Shown here in pieces: positions 1-9,110 of a stretch of DNA of 64,000 nt. The DNA is from Plantactinospora sp. KBS50 (GTDB lineage Bacteria > Actinomycetota > Actinomycetes > Mycobacteriales > Micromonosporaceae). The stretch covers positions 3,228,001 through 3,292,000 of the forward strand of contig NZ_CP022961.1 in NCBI RefSeq assembly GCF_002285795.1. Direction: 5' to 3'. The stretch's first letter is position 1, and every line of letters starts with the position of its first letter. The notes beneath the pieces are model-generated. The model saw only the letters and a list, made by a program, of their open reading frames with translations, was not told the DNA's origin and made no database searches. The position numbers and the translations under genes were made by a program.

Positions 1-1625
1 ATCAGCTCCCGGTAGCCGGCGGTCTGCTCGGCCGGGGCGTACGGGTGCAGGTGGGCGAACCCGGGCCAGCTGATCGGCTCCATCTCGGCGGTGGCGTTGA
101 GCTTCATCGTGCACGACCCGAGCGGGATCATCCCCCGGTCCAGCGCGTAGTCGGCGTCGGCGAGCCGGCGCAGGTAGCGCAGCATCGCCGTCTCCGAGTG
201 GTGGGTGCGGAACACCGGGTGGGTGAGGAAGTCCGAGTCGCGGCGCAGCCGCGCCGGCAGCGGGTCACCGGCCGGGCCGGCCGTACCCGCGCCGGAGCCC
301 GCGGCGGGCGGGGCCGGCGCGTCGATGCCGAACGCCGCCCACACGGCCGCCAGGTGCGCCCCGGTGGTGGTCTCGTCGCAGGCGATCCCGACCCGGTCGG
401 CGTCCACCGGGCGCAGGTTCACCCCGCGCCGCGCCGCCTCGGCCACCACCTGCGCGGCCCGGCCGGGCACCCGGGCGGTGACCGTGTCGAAGAACACCGG
501 GTGGACCACGTCGACCCCGCCGCCGGTGAGGCCGTCCGCGAGGGTGCGGGCCATCCGGTGCGTCCGCCGGGCGATCTCCCGCAGCCCGTCCGGGCCGTGG
601 TAGACCGCGTACATGCCGGCCAGCACGGCCAGCAGCACCTGCGCGGTGCAGATGTTGCTGGTCGCCTTCTCCCGGCGGATGTGCTGCTCCCGGGTCTGCA
701 ACGCCAGCCGGTACGCCGGGCGGCCGTCGGCGTCCCGGGACACCCCGACCAGCCGGCCGGGCAGCATCCGCTCCAGGCCGTTGCGCACCGCCAGGTAGCC
801 GGCGTGCGGGCCGCCGAAGCCCATCGGTACGCCGAACCGCTGGGTGGTGCCGGCGGCGATGTCGGCGCCGATCTCACCGGGCGGGCGCAGCAGCGTCAAC
901 GCCAGCAGGTCGGCGGCCACCGTGACCAGGGCGCCGGCGGCGTGCGCGGCCTCGACCAGCGGTACGTGGTCGCGCACCGCCCCGGAGGCGCCCGGGTACT
1001 GCAGGTGCAGCCCGAAGAACTCCGCCGGCAGCGGCTCGACGTCCAGGTCGAGCACCCGGACCTCGATGCCCAGCGGCTCGGCGCGGGTGGCCAGCACCGA
1101 GCGGGTCTGCGGCAGCGTGTCGGCGTCCACGACGTACACGTTGCCGCGGGTCTTCGCGGCCCGGCGGGCCAGGGTCATCGCCTCGGCCGCCGCGGTCGCC
1201 TCGTCGAGCATGGAGGCGTTCGCGACCGGCAGGGCGGTCAGGTCGGCGACCATGCTCTGGAAGTTCAGCAGCGCCTCCAGCCGGCCCTGGCTGATCTCCG
1301 GCTGGTACGGGGTGTAGGCGGTGTACCAGGCGGGGTCCTCCAGCACGTTGCGCCGGATCACCGCCGGGGTGTGGGTGCCGTGGTACCCGAGGCCGATCAT
1401 CGACACGGCGACCTGGTTGCGGCCGGCCAGCTCGCGCAACTCGGCCAGCGCCTGCTCCTCGGTGGCCGCCGGCGGCAGGTCCAGGGTGCCGTGCCAGCGG
1501 ATCACCTCGGGAATGGCGGCATCCATCAGCTCGTCCACGGAGCCGAAACCCACCACGTCCAGCATCTGGCGGATGGCGGCGGCGTCCGGTCCGACGTGCC
1601 GGTCGGCGAACTGCGCTGCGGTCAT
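1..1625 (-). CDS. gcvP: Glycine dehydrogenase (decarboxylating), P-protein, 5' part only
   Basis: This is the PLP-dependent P-protein of the glycine cleavage system. It decarboxylates glycine and passes the aminomethyl group to lipoylated GcvH. The reading frame runs from ATG 1625 to the window edge, about 541 residues, and so covers the N-terminal lobe plus the start of the C-terminal lobe, where GSCTMKLNA is visible. The PLP lysine of this family lies further on and is outside the window. The N-terminus [13 protein letters not shown] and the segments [13 protein letters not shown] and [14 protein letters not shown] are typical of the family. A glycine riboswitch lies just upstream. The gene is cut by the window end, not broken. 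Confidence 0.96.
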   Translation of the reverse strand, partial: MTAAQFADRHVGPDAAAIRQMLDVVGFGSVDELMDAAIPEVIRWHGTLDLPPAATEEQALAELRELAGRNQVAVSMIGLGYHGTHTPAVIRRNVLEDPAWYTAYTPYQPEISQGRLEALLNFQSMVADLTALPVANASMLDEATAAAEAMTLARRAAKTRGNVYVVDADTLPQTRSVLATRAEPLGIEVRVLDLDVEPLPAEFFGLHLQYPGASGAVRDHVPLVEAAHAAGALVTVAADLLALTLLRPPGEIGADIAAGTTQRFGVPMGFGGPHAGYLAVRNGLERMLPGRLVGVSRDADGRPAYRLALQTREQHIRREKATSNICTAQVLLAVLAGMYAVYHGPDGLREIARRTHRMARTLADGLTGGGVDVVHPVFFDTVTARVPGRAAQVVAEAARRGVNLRPVDADRVGIACDETTTGAHLAAVWAAFGIDAPAPPAAGSGAGTAGPAGDPLPARLRRDSDFLTHPVFRTHHSETAMLRYLRRLADADYALDRGMIPLGSCTMKLNATAEMEPISWPGFAHLHPYAPAEQTAGYREL

Positions 1626-1689
1626 CGGGTGCTCCCGGGAGGTCGATGTGAGGATCGGCCTCCCCCTCTGTCACCCGGCCGTGCCGCCG

Positions 1690-1806
1690 CCGCGTTCCAG
1701 AGTGCCTGCCCCCGCGGTCCCTTGTGCCTGAGAGGTTCCGGGGAGGATTTGCCCCTTCGGCGCCGCTCCCGGCGGTGTCCGGGTGGCGGTCTCTCCCGCG
1801 TGGGTG
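1690..1806 (-). promoter_or_regulatory. Glycine riboswitch (single aptamer with vestigial 3' partner) controlling gcvP
   Basis: Read on the minus strand the leader shows the glycine aptamer landmarks in order: GCGGGAGAGACC, then GCCGAAGGGGCAA, then CCTCTCAGGCACAAGGGACC. A short tail GGCAGGCACTCTGG follows, which looks like the ghost second aptamer of singlet glycine riboswitches. It sits about 65 nt upstream of the gcvP ATG. In this class glycine binding normally turns expression on. Confidence 0.93.
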
Positions 1807-1867
1807 GTACCGGCGCGCTCCACGCTACCAGTGCCGACCTGCGCTCACCGGGGCAGACTCCCCGCGA

Positions 1868-2770
1868 TCATGACCCGGCGGCGGCGGTCAACCGCGCCGA
1901 CCGGGACGAACCGCCCGGCACCGCCCGGGACTCCCCGGGCAGGGCGCCGACCAGGGCGGTCAGCGCCGCGCCCAGTGGCGCGTCGACGGTGTACGTGGCC
2001 AGGTCGTCGCCGCGGGTCGGACCCTGGTTGACGATGGCCACCGGGATGTCCCGGCGCGCCGCGCGGATGACGAACCGGCGACCGGACATCACCGTCAGCG
2101 ACGATCCCAGGACCAACAGCAGCCGGGCCTGTTCGACCAGGGAGAAGCAGCCGGCCACCCGGTCCGGTGGGACCGACTCGCCGAAGAACACCACATCGGG
2201 TTTGATCATGCCGGCGCAGTCGGCGCAGTCCACCGGCCGGAACCGGTCGATCTCGCTGTCCGGCAGCTCCACGTCGCCGTCGGGGTTGACCGGGCCGGTC
2301 CGGGCCGCGAAGAACCCGGGATTGGCCGCCCGCAGCCGGGTGTCCAGCTCCGCCCGCCCGCTGCGGGCGCCGCAGTCCAGGCACACCACCCGGTCCAGGC
2401 TGCCGTGCAGCTCGATCACCGAGCGGGCGCCGCCGGCCTGGTGCAGCCCGTCGACGTTCTGGGTGATCACCCCGGCCAGCAGGCCACGGTGTTGCAGCGC
2501 CGCCACGGCCCGGTGGCCGGCGTTCGGCCGGGCCCCGGCGATGGTCCGCCAGCCCAGGTGGCTGCGCGCCCAGTACCGGCGCCGGGCCAGCGGATCCCCG
2601 GTGAACACCTGGTAGGTCATCGGGGTGTGCCGCCGCGCCACCCCGCTGGGACCCCGGTAGTCCGGGATGCCCGACTCGGTGGACAGCCCCGCTCCGCTGA
2701 GCACCACCACACCGCCGGCCGCCACCTGCCGAGCCAGCGCGCCGAAGGGTTCACCCGCCAGTTCCGTCAC
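1868..2770 (-). CDS. Sir2-family NAD-dependent protein deacylase (sirtuin)
   Basis: This 300-residue sirtuin removes acyl groups from protein lysines using NAD+. The NAD-binding motif SGAGLSTESGIPDYRG is near residue 25. The catalytic-loop segment QNVDGLHQAG and the active-site His in IELHGS follow. Four zinc ligands are present as CLDC and CADC. The C-terminal LVLGSSLTV and VAIVNQGPT strands complete the Rossmann fold. I chose GTG 2770 (VTELAGEPFG) because homology begins there; the open frame extends upstream through low-complexity sequence with no support. It stands alone between the globin operon and gcvP and is transcribed in the same direction. Confidence 0.93.
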   Translation of the reverse strand: MTELAGEPFGALARQVAAGGVVVLSGAGLSTESGIPDYRGPSGVARRHTPMTYQVFTGDPLARRRYWARSHLGWRTIAGARPNAGHRAVAALQHRGLLAGVITQNVDGLHQAGGARSVIELHGSLDRVVCLDCGARSGRAELDTRLRAANPGFFAARTGPVNPDGDVELPDSEIDRFRPVDCADCAGMIKPDVVFFGESVPPDRVAGCFSLVEQARLLLVLGSSLTVMSGRRFVIRAARRDIPVAIVNQGPTRGDDLATYTVDAPLGAALTALVGALPGESRAVPGGSSRSARLTAAAGS

Positions 2771-2921
2771 CCGTCCATGCTGCCTCGCCGGGGCGCGGAA
2801 CGGCGAGGCGACCCCGGGTGGCGGACCGCCGCCCGGCCCGTCCCGCCACCCCGTGCCCCGTGCCGTGTGCCCCGGCCCTGCCCCGGGTCGTGCCGCCAGC
2901 GCACGGCGGCCGTGCCCGGGG

Positions 2922-3851
2922 TCAGTACCGCTGCTCGTGCCGGGGCAGCGCCGGACGGCCCGCGGAACCGGCGACCGGCTGGCCGCCCCCGCGGCCGCCG
3001 CCGAACTGGTCGCCGTCGCGGCCGTCGCGGCCGAACTGCGCGTCCTGCCCGCCGGCGGTGAACCGACCGCTGTCGCGGCCCGGCTGGCCACCCTCCCGAC
3101 CCGTCCCGAACTGGGCACCGCCCCGGGCGACGCCGAGCTGGCCACCCTCGCCGCCGGCGACCGGGTAGCCACCCTCCCGGCCGGCGACCGACGGGTTGCC
3201 CGGGCCGGCCACGGCCGGCTGGGCGCCGTCGCGCGCCAGCTTGTCCATGGTGCGCGACAGGTGTTCGCTGCCGTCGTGCAGGTGCTTCGCCGCCGCCTCC
3301 ATGTGCGAGATCATCATCTCGCCGTAGATGCGCAGCGCCTCCTGCATCGCGGCCGACTCGGTGAACTCCGGCCCGGCGGTGGCACGGTAGTTCTCCACCG
3401 CCTGCTCCGCCTCCCGGCGGGCGTCCTCCACCGCCGCCTGCACGTACGCCTCGTACTGCACCCGGGCGTAGTCGGCGACCCGGCGGGCGTAGTCGTGGGC
3501 CTGCGCGATGATCTGCTCCGCCTCCCGCTGGGCGGCCGAGAGCAGGTTCACCTCCTTGGCGCCGGGACCCTCGCTGCGCTGGCTCGGGATCACCCCGTGC
3601 CGGTACAGCTCGACCTGGTTGTTGATGCGCTCGTTCTCGGCCCGCAGGTTCGCGATCTGCCCGGCCAGCACATCCAACTCGTCGGCCACCTGGATGCGGA
3701 ACGCGTCCACGGCCCGCGGGTCGTACCCGCGCCGGGTCAGCGACGTCTGCTCGAACGTCCACCGGCGGGCACGGTCGGCGGTGAGGCGGACCTGCGGCGG
3801 GGCGGATGTCACCTCCGTCCCGTCGTACCTGCTGATCGGAGCCGCGGTCAC
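2922..3851 (-). CDS. DivIVA-like coiled-coil protein with Gly/Arg-rich disordered tail
   Basis: This 309-residue cytoplasmic protein has a DivIVA-type N-terminus (about residues 30-60, LTRRGYDPRAVDAFRIQVADEL). A long coiled coil, rich in Ala/Glu/Gln, runs to about residue 200. The last roughly 90 residues are a Gly/Gln/Arg-rich tail with repeats of GREGG and GRDG. DivIVA proteins mark polar or curved membrane and organise tip growth in actinomycetes. This one is not the main Wag31 because it lacks its usual neighbours. The start GTG 3851 overlaps the stop of the flavohemoglobin-like gene as GTGA, so the two are probably translationally coupled. Its role with globins is unknown. Confidence 0.8.
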   Translation of the reverse strand: MTAAPISRYDGTEVTSAPPQVRLTADRARRWTFEQTSLTRRGYDPRAVDAFRIQVADELDVLAGQIANLRAENERINNQVELYRHGVIPSQRSEGPGAKEVNLLSAAQREAEQIIAQAHDYARRVADYARVQYEAYVQAAVEDARREAEQAVENYRATAGPEFTESAAMQEALRIYGEMMISHMEAAAKHLHDGSEHLSRTMDKLARDGAQPAVAGPGNPSVAGREGGYPVAGGEGGQLGVARGGAQFGTGREGGQPGRDSGRFTAGGQDAQFGRDGRDGDQFGGGRGGGQPVAGSAGRPALPRHEQRY

Positions 3852-5041
3852 TGGTTACCTCCCGGCGTGGCGGAGTTGTACTGGTCGGTCGCGTCGATCT
3901 GGGTCCGCCACGCCGGCCCGTACCAGTGGGTGCCCAGACCCTCGTGGTGCAGCCGGCCCGGGTCGTAGCCGGCGCCGCGCAGCGCCCGCACCGAACCGGC
4001 GACCATCTCGTCGGAGCCGCACACGAACACGTGCCGGTCCCGGAAGTCGCCCTCGGACAGGACGGTGTCCACCGCCCGGGCCGGGTCGCCGTCACCGTCG
4101 GGTTCGCCGCCGCCCAGGGCGTACCGGACGGTCAACCACGGATGCGACGCGGCCAGCTTGTCCAGCGCCTCCCCGTCGTACAACTCCAGCGGGGACCGGG
4201 CACCCACGTACAGGTGCACCCGGCGGTCCCGGTCCTCGGCCGCGACCTGCTCCACCAGCGCCTTCAGCGGCGCCCAACCGGTACCGCCGGCCAGCAGCAG
4301 CAGGTCACCGCCGCCGGCCCGATCCAGCAGCAGCCGGTCACCGACCGGGCTGGACAGGTGCACCTGGTCGCCCACGGCCAGGCCGTAGACGAGCCGGGAG
4401 CTGACCACACCGCCCGCGACGGCCCGCACGTGCAGCTCCAGGGTGCCGTCCGGGCGGGCCGCGTTGGCCGGCGAGTAGTACCGCCAGCTCCGCGCCGTCG
4501 GCACCGACACCCCGACCGACTGGCCGGGGGTGAACGGCAGCAGGTACGACGGGCGCAGGGTCAGCACCGCCACGTCGAACGTGCGCCGCTCGTGTCCGAG
4601 CACCTCACCGACGTACCACGGCGGGCTGACCTTCTCGGCCTCCCGCGCGGACTCGGTCATCACCTGCGCCACCACCCCGTACGCGGCGGTCCAGTCCGCG
4701 GCCAGGTCCTCGGTCCAGTGCCCGCCGAGGAAGTGTTGCAGGGTGGCCAGCAGCGCCTCCCCCACCGCCGGGTAGTGCTCGGCGCGGACCGCGAACTTGC
4801 GGTGGTCGGCGCCGAGGCTCTGCAGGAACCCGACGAGCCGGTCCACCTGGTCCACGTTGGAGACGATGTGACCCAGCGCGGTGACCAGCCGGTCCCGCTG
4901 CCCGGCCATGTTGGTCGGGAACATCTGCCGGGTGTCCGGGTGGGCCAGGAACAGGGTCGAGTAGAAGAACAGCGGCACCTCGTCGCCGTGCGCGGCGACG
5001 AGGGACCAACTGTGCTTGAGCCGGTCGACGTCCACGCTCAA
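3848..5041 (-). CDS. Flavohemoglobin-like protein (globin + FAD/NAD reductase)
   Basis: This 397-residue protein joins a globin domain (about 1-140) to a ferredoxin-NADP reductase-type FAD/NAD module (about 150-385). The B10 Tyr (FFYSTLF), E7-region Gln (AGQRDRL) and proximal His (GADHRKF) align with bacterial flavohemoglobins. FAD binding is shown by RYYSPAN, and the pyridine nucleotide site by LLLAGGTGWAPL and HVFVCGSDEM. The likely role is NO dioxygenase or oxygen-linked reductase. The N-terminus is short: the frame opens at TTG 5041, overlapping the glbN stop, and GTG 5035 is an alternative. It is the middle gene of the glbN - this gene - DivIVA operon. Confidence 0.88.
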   Translation of the reverse strand: MSVDVDRLKHSWSLVAAHGDEVPLFFYSTLFLAHPDTRQMFPTNMAGQRDRLVTALGHIVSNVDQVDRLVGFLQSLGADHRKFAVRAEHYPAVGEALLATLQHFLGGHWTEDLAADWTAAYGVVAQVMTESAREAEKVSPPWYVGEVLGHERRTFDVAVLTLRPSYLLPFTPGQSVGVSVPTARSWRYYSPANAARPDGTLELHVRAVAGGVVSSRLVYGLAVGDQVHLSSPVGDRLLLDRAGGGDLLLLAGGTGWAPLKALVEQVAAEDRDRRVHLYVGARSPLELYDGEALDKLAASHPWLTVRYALGGGEPDGDGDPARAVDTVLSEGDFRDRHVFVCGSDEMVAGSVRALRGAGYDPGRLHHEGLGTHWYGPAWRTQIDATDQYNSATPGGNQ

Positions 5042-5442
5042 GCGCCTACCGGCTGGTCGTCGGTCACGACCTGGTCCTGCACCTGGGCGAGCACCTTCTG
5101 CACGTTGTCGACGATGTCGGCCGGAACGTTGAGCTGTTCCAGGGTCGCCACCAGGTGTTCGCCCACCAGGTTGTAGTGCGCCGCCGGGATGTGCAGCGGC
5201 TTGTGCGCCTCACTCAGCGACCGGCCGGTGTAGGCATCGGGGCCGCCGAGCACCGTGGTGAGCATCAGCACCAGGTGCCGGCGCTGCCGGTCCATGTCGA
5301 CGGTGGTGAAGTACGGGGCCAGCCGGGGGTCGTCCAGCACCCGCACGTAGAACTGCTGCACCGCGAGCTTCACCGCGTCGGTGCCGCCGATGCGGTCGAA
5401 GGGGGAGCCGGCCGCGGCGGGATTGGGGTTCGGGTCAGTCAT
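5038..5442 (-). CDS. glbN: Group I truncated hemoglobin
   Basis: This 134-residue protein has the 2-on-2 truncated globin pattern: PFDRIGG, FYVRVLDDPRLAPYF, LGGPDAYTGR and SEAHKPLHI, with the proximal His in the last motif. Group I members bind O2 and detoxify NO. The ATG at 5442 follows a purine-rich stretch (GGGAAGGAA). It is the first gene of a three-gene operon, and its stop overlaps the start of the flavohemoglobin-like gene. Pairing a small O2/NO globin with a globin-reductase suggests that the partner reduces it, which is inference. Confidence 0.93.
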   Translation of the reverse strand: MTDPNPNPAAAGSPFDRIGGTDAVKLAVQQFYVRVLDDPRLAPYFTTVDMDRQRRHLVLMLTTVLGGPDAYTGRSLSEAHKPLHIPAAHYNLVGEHLVATLEQLNVPADIVDNVQKVLAQVQDQVVTDDQPVGA

Positions 5443-5720
5443 GGAGGGGGTTCCTTCCCGAGGATTGCAAAAGGTATCTGGCAGCGTGAGGGGTCACCGC
5501 CGGCCACGCGCTTGGCAACGTTGCCGTCACGGCACGATAGCGGTACCACCCGCCCGGCGGTGCGCTCTGGTCCACCACATACGCGTTTCCGCTGGTCAGG
5601 GCCGTATTGACCGGGCTCGCATCGTCCCACGGACGGGACCGGACCCGGATGGTCGGTGCGGTCCTCTCAGGAGCCCGGTGCCCCGCCGCCCGGCGGTCGG
5701 GTAATCGGCGGCCGGGCGGA

Positions 5721-6332
5721 TCAGCCGGCGCGCCGGCGGGCGCGCCGCAGCGCCAACTCGTCGCCGACCGCCGGTTCCTCCGGCGGCGCGACCGGTTCCG
5801 CGGCACCCACCGGCTCGGCCGGCAGGTGCGACAGGGACCCCTGGATCTCCTTGAACGCCCCGCCGATCGCGATCCCGAACACGCCCTGGCCGCCCTGGAG
5901 AAGGTCCACGACCTCCTCCGGCGACCGGCACTCGTACACCGACGTGCCGTCCGAGATCAACGTGATGCCGGCCAGGTCCTCCACCCCGCGCGAACGCAGC
6001 GTCTCGATCGCCCGCCGGATGTTCTGCAACGACACCCCCGCATCCAGCAGCCGCTTGACCACCTTCAGCACCACGAGGTCGCGGAACGAGTACAACCGCT
6101 GGGTGCCCGAGCCCGACGCGTCCCGGATGCTCGGCACCACCAGCGCGGTACGCGCCCAGTAGTCCAACTGCCGGTAGCTGATCCCCACCGCATGACACGC
6201 GGTTACCCCACGGTAACCAACCTGTCCGGTATGATCGTCCGGCCCGCCGTCCGAGGCGTCCTCGCCGACCGCGTCCGGGTCGAAGCCACGACGGGCCGCG
6301 ACAACCGGATCAGGATCTCCTGGCTCATGCAT
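5721..6332 (-). CDS. MerR-family transcriptional regulator (Rv1830/ResR-type)
   Basis: This 203-residue regulator has a MerR-type winged helix at about residues 40-110 (GYRGVTACHAVGISYRQLDY, then DLVVLKVVKRLLDAGVSLQN). A C-terminal region follows and ends in a basic tail (ALRRARRRAG). ATG 6332 is preceded by GGGAGG at a good distance, so the longer open frame is not used. Position and order (garA - ftsR - bifunctional nuclease - this gene) match the M. tuberculosis gene Rv1830, a regulator linked to growth and recovery. It is the last gene of the conserved cluster here. Confidence 0.9.
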   Translation of the reverse strand: MHEPGDPDPVVAARRGFDPDAVGEDASDGGPDDHTGQVGYRGVTACHAVGISYRQLDYWARTALVVPSIRDASGSGTQRLYSFRDLVVLKVVKRLLDAGVSLQNIRRAIETLRSRGVEDLAGITLISDGTSVYECRSPEEVVDLLQGGQGVFGIAIGGAFKEIQGSLSHLPAEPVGAAEPVAPPEEPAVGDELALRRARRRAG

Positions 6333-6518
6333 CCGGACAACCTCCCCGCGTTGCGGCGACACGTCCCAACGGAACGCCACCACCCTCGACGAGGCAACCC
6401 TATAGCGCTCCCATGCGTTCAGCGCGCACGATCCACCACGACACGCCGCTGATCGTCCCCAACCGGCTCGGCGCGCCACACGACCCGCACCCGCCCGAGC
6501 CGGGAACGACCACCGCGC

Positions 6519-6983
6519 TCAGCCCGCGAAGTCCTCCGGCCGCACCTGCTCCAGGAACTCCCGGAACTTCTCGACCTCGTCCTCCTGCTCGTCCGGGATC
6601 ACGATGCCGGCCTCGGTCAGCACCTCCTCGGCGCACCGGATCGGCGCACCCACCCGCAACGCCAACGCGATCGAATCACTCGGCCGGGCCGACACCCGCA
6701 ACCCGTCCCCGATCAGCAGATCCGCGTAGAAGACGTTCTCCTTCAGCTCGGTGATCTCCACCGCCCGCAACGGCGCCTTCACGGCCGCCAGAATGTCCCG
6801 CAACAGATCGTGGGTCAGCGGCCGCGCCGGCTTGACGCCCTGCTGCTCGTACGCAATCGCGCTGGCCTCCACCGCACCGATCCAGATCGGCAGGTAGCGG
6901 TCACCCTCGACCTCCCTGAGCAGGACGATCGGCTGGTTGCTGGGCAGCTCCACCCGAACCCCGACCACGCTCAGCTCGCGCAC
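6519..6983 (-). CDS. Bifunctional nuclease family protein (DUF151)
   Basis: This 154-residue protein belongs to the DUF151/BFN family (Rv1829-like). Characteristic segments are LPSNQPIVLLREVEGDRYLPIWIG, split here by residues 12-35, followed by THDLLRDIL and DGLRVSARPSDSIALALR. Members have been reported to cleave DNA and RNA; the physiological role in actinomycetes is unclear. I chose GTG 6983 because a GGAGG lies 6-7 nt upstream and homology starts at ELSVVGVRV. It sits between ftsR and the Rv1830-type MerR gene. Confidence 0.92.
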   Translation of the reverse strand: MRELSVVGVRVELPSNQPIVLLREVEGDRYLPIWIGAVEASAIAYEQQGVKPARPLTHDLLRDILAAVKAPLRAVEITELKENVFYADLLIGDGLRVSARPSDSIALALRVGAPIRCAEEVLTEAGIVIPDEQEDEVEKFREFLEQVRPEDFAG

Positions 6984-7199
6984 CGCCGCCTCCGTGTCGT
7001 CGTAACTCCGCCAGCACCGCCACCGGCGGGCTGCTCGCCCACCGGCGCGACATGCCCTGTCTCTGCACGGTACACGGGACACCCGCGCACCGCCCCGGGC
7101 CGGACGCCCGAAATTGTCCGCCCGGTCGCGGTCACGGCTTACCCCGGAAGCCTACGGCACGCCCCAGCCGAAAGATCTTTGCGCGGTCCGAGGCATCCG

Positions 7200-7985
7200 T
7201 CACCGCCCCAGCGTCTCGCGCAACCCCACCCGGACCAGCGCCGCGTGCAACTGCTGCGACAACGCCCCCAGCTCCCGCGCCAGCTCCGCCGCCCGGGCCC
7301 GCGCCGCCGGATCACTCTGCCGCGCCAGCGGCGCCACCAACTGCGCGAACAACCCGACCTCCCGGTCCGCGGCCGTCCGGTACGCCCGCAGATGCCGCGG
7401 CTGGAACCCGTACTCGGCCAACCCCGCCACCGCCCGGCAGATGATCAACGCGTCCGAGTCGTACCACCCGGGCGACCCGGACACCACGATGCCCAGCCGC
7501 TCCAACTCGGTGAGCGTCGCCTCGTCCAGCCCACTGCGCCGGACCAGGTCCGCCCGCGGCAACCGGACCTCGGCACCCTCCAGCTCCGGCTGCTCGGCAC
7601 CGACCTGCGGCACCTCACCCGCCGGCGGAACCGCCACCAACGCCGGCCGGACCCGACCCGACTCCCCGTCGGCGTCCAACTCCGCCAACTGCGCCCGGAT
7701 CACCCGCAACGGCAGGTACTGGTCCCGCTGCGCGCTCAGCACGAACCGCAGCCGGGCCACGTCCTGCCAGCTGTACTTGCGGTAACCCGCCGGCGTCCGC
7801 TGCGGCTCCACCAGGCCCTCGGCCTCCAGGAACCGCAGCTTCGAGATGGTGGTGTCCGGGAACTCCGCCCGCAACTGAGCCAGCACCTCACCGATGCTCA
7901 TCAGCGGGTGGGCACGACCCTCCGAGGAGGCCGCGCCAACCCGCTGCGGCACACCGGACGCGGCCGCCGCCGCACGGTCGCTCAC
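7200..7985 (-). CDS. ftsR: FtsR-type MerR-family regulator
   Basis: This 261-residue protein has an N-terminal MerR winged helix (MSIGEVLAQLRAEFPDTTIS, LRFLEAEGLVEPQRTPAGYR). A second helical region begins at about residue 140 (RADLVRRSGLDEATLTELE). The protein and its place directly after garA match corynebacterial FtsR and mycobacterial Rv1828, activators of ftsZ and division genes. The GTG start at 7985 overlaps the garA stop as GTGA, so the two are probably co-translated. Confidence 0.88.
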   Translation of the reverse strand: MSDRAAAAASGVPQRVGAASSEGRAHPLMSIGEVLAQLRAEFPDTTISKLRFLEAEGLVEPQRTPAGYRKYSWQDVARLRFVLSAQRDQYLPLRVIRAQLAELDADGESGRVRPALVAVPPAGEVPQVGAEQPELEGAEVRLPRADLVRRSGLDEATLTELERLGIVVSGSPGWYDSDALIICRAVAGLAEYGFQPRHLRAYRTAADREVGLFAQLVAPLARQSDPAARARAAELARELGALSQQLHAALVRVGLRETLGR

Positions 7986-8434
7986 CCCCGGCCGGCCTCC
8001 TCCTCCGGACGCGGCCCGGCGATGAACACCAGCCGGAACTTGCCGACCTGCACCTCGTCACCATTGCTCAAGGTGGCGGCCTCGACCCGCTCCCGATTCA
8101 CGTACGTGCCGTTCAGGCTGCCCACGTCACGAACCGTGAACGTCCCACCGTCCCGGTGGAACTCGGCGTGCCGCCGCGACACCGTCACATCGTCGAGGAA
8201 AATGTCACTGTCCGGGTGCCGGCCGCTGGTCGTCACATCGTGATCCAGCAGGAACCGGGCGCCCGCGTTCGGCCCACGTCGCACGACGAGCAAGGCCATA
8301 CCGGGAGGCAGCGAACCGGACATCCGGCTCGGCACGACATCGGCGTCGGGCCCCTCCAGCACCTCGTCAAGGGAACCGAGATTGAGCGTCGACGTGACGT
8401 CGAGTGGGGGGAACTCGTCGTCTGGGCGCGTCAT
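7982..8434 (-). CDS. garA: FHA-domain regulator GarA/OdhI
   Basis: This 150-residue protein has an FHA domain at about residues 48-135 (TTSGRHPDSDIFLDDVTVS, RRHAEFHRD, SLNGTYVNRE). An N-terminal phosphorylation segment, DVTSTLNLGSL, is also present. In relatives, Ser/Thr kinases phosphorylate that segment, which folds back on the FHA domain and stops GarA from inhibiting 2-oxoglutarate dehydrogenase and activating glutamate synthase. The Thr/Ser pair is present, so the switch is probably retained. It lies downstream of gcvH and is coupled to ftsR. Confidence 0.94.
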   Translation of the reverse strand: MTRPDDEFPPLDVTSTLNLGSLDEVLEGPDADVVPSRMSGSLPPGMALLVVRRGPNAGARFLLDHDVTTSGRHPDSDIFLDDVTVSRRHAEFHRDGGTFTVRDVGSLNGTYVNRERVEAATLSNGDEVQVGKFRLVFIAGPRPEEEAGRG

Positions 8435-8649
8435 TGGACCACCTCACGGATCTCTTTCGGTCGGCGTCAGGGTAATGGCGGGTCTGGCCGCCGGGCGGTT
8501 ATCGGCCCGGCGGCTGGCTCCCCCGTGCCCGGGAAGGCAAATTCCGCAACGCGCAACTATTGGGTCTTCGGTCGACTGGGCGAGCCTAGCCAGCGCCGAA
8601 AAACAGGGCAACCAGACGCGCGGCACAACCTCGCAGGCAGCGGCCGCGC

Positions 8650-9030
8650 TCAGCTTTCGGTGAGCTGCCGGTAAGCGGCCGCGCTCAACAACCGCTCCAC
8701 CGCCTCCGGATCCGCCAACTCGATCTCCACCAGCCAACCCGCACCGTACGGATCGGTGTTGATGATCTCCGGCTGATCCGCCAACTGATCGTTCCGCCGC
8801 ACCACCGTGCCGGTCAACGGCGCGTAAATCTCCGAGACGCTCTTGGTCGACTCCACCTCACCGAGCGACCCACCGGCCTCCACCGCCGTACCCTCGTCGG
8901 GCAACTGAACGTAGACGATGTCACCCAGAGCGTCCTGGGCGTAATGGGTGATCCCCACCCGCACCGTCCCGCCGCCATCCCCGGCAACCCACTCGTGCTC
9001 GGCGGTGTACCGCAGATCCTCAGGAATCAC
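8650..9030 (-). CDS. gcvH: Glycine cleavage system H protein
   Basis: This 126-residue lipoyl carrier shuttles the aminomethyl intermediate between GcvP, GcvT and Lpd. The lipoylated lysine is in GEVESTKSVSEIYAPLTG. The N-terminus (VIPEDLRYTAEHEWV) and the C-terminal GAGWLVEIEL are standard, and the length is normal. The start is GTG 9030. It is separated from its functional partner gcvP by about 7 kb and lies in the garA cluster, as in mycobacteria. Confidence 0.97.
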   Translation of the reverse strand: MIPEDLRYTAEHEWVAGDGGGTVRVGITHYAQDALGDIVYVQLPDEGTAVEAGGSLGEVESTKSVSEIYAPLTGTVVRRNDQLADQPEIINTDPYGAGWLVEIELADPEAVERLLSAAAYRQLTES

Positions 9031-9110
9031 CAGACGCGTCCTTCGCCATCATCTCAACCGCAGCCAGCACAACCACGAACCGGGCCGACCGGCGACCCGG
9101 CCGCACCCGA

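Noticed and set aside
45-2615. 856-residue plus-strand open frame at the window start
   Set aside because: It is antisense to gcvP, the glycine riboswitch and the sirtuin gene, and has no recognisable domain.
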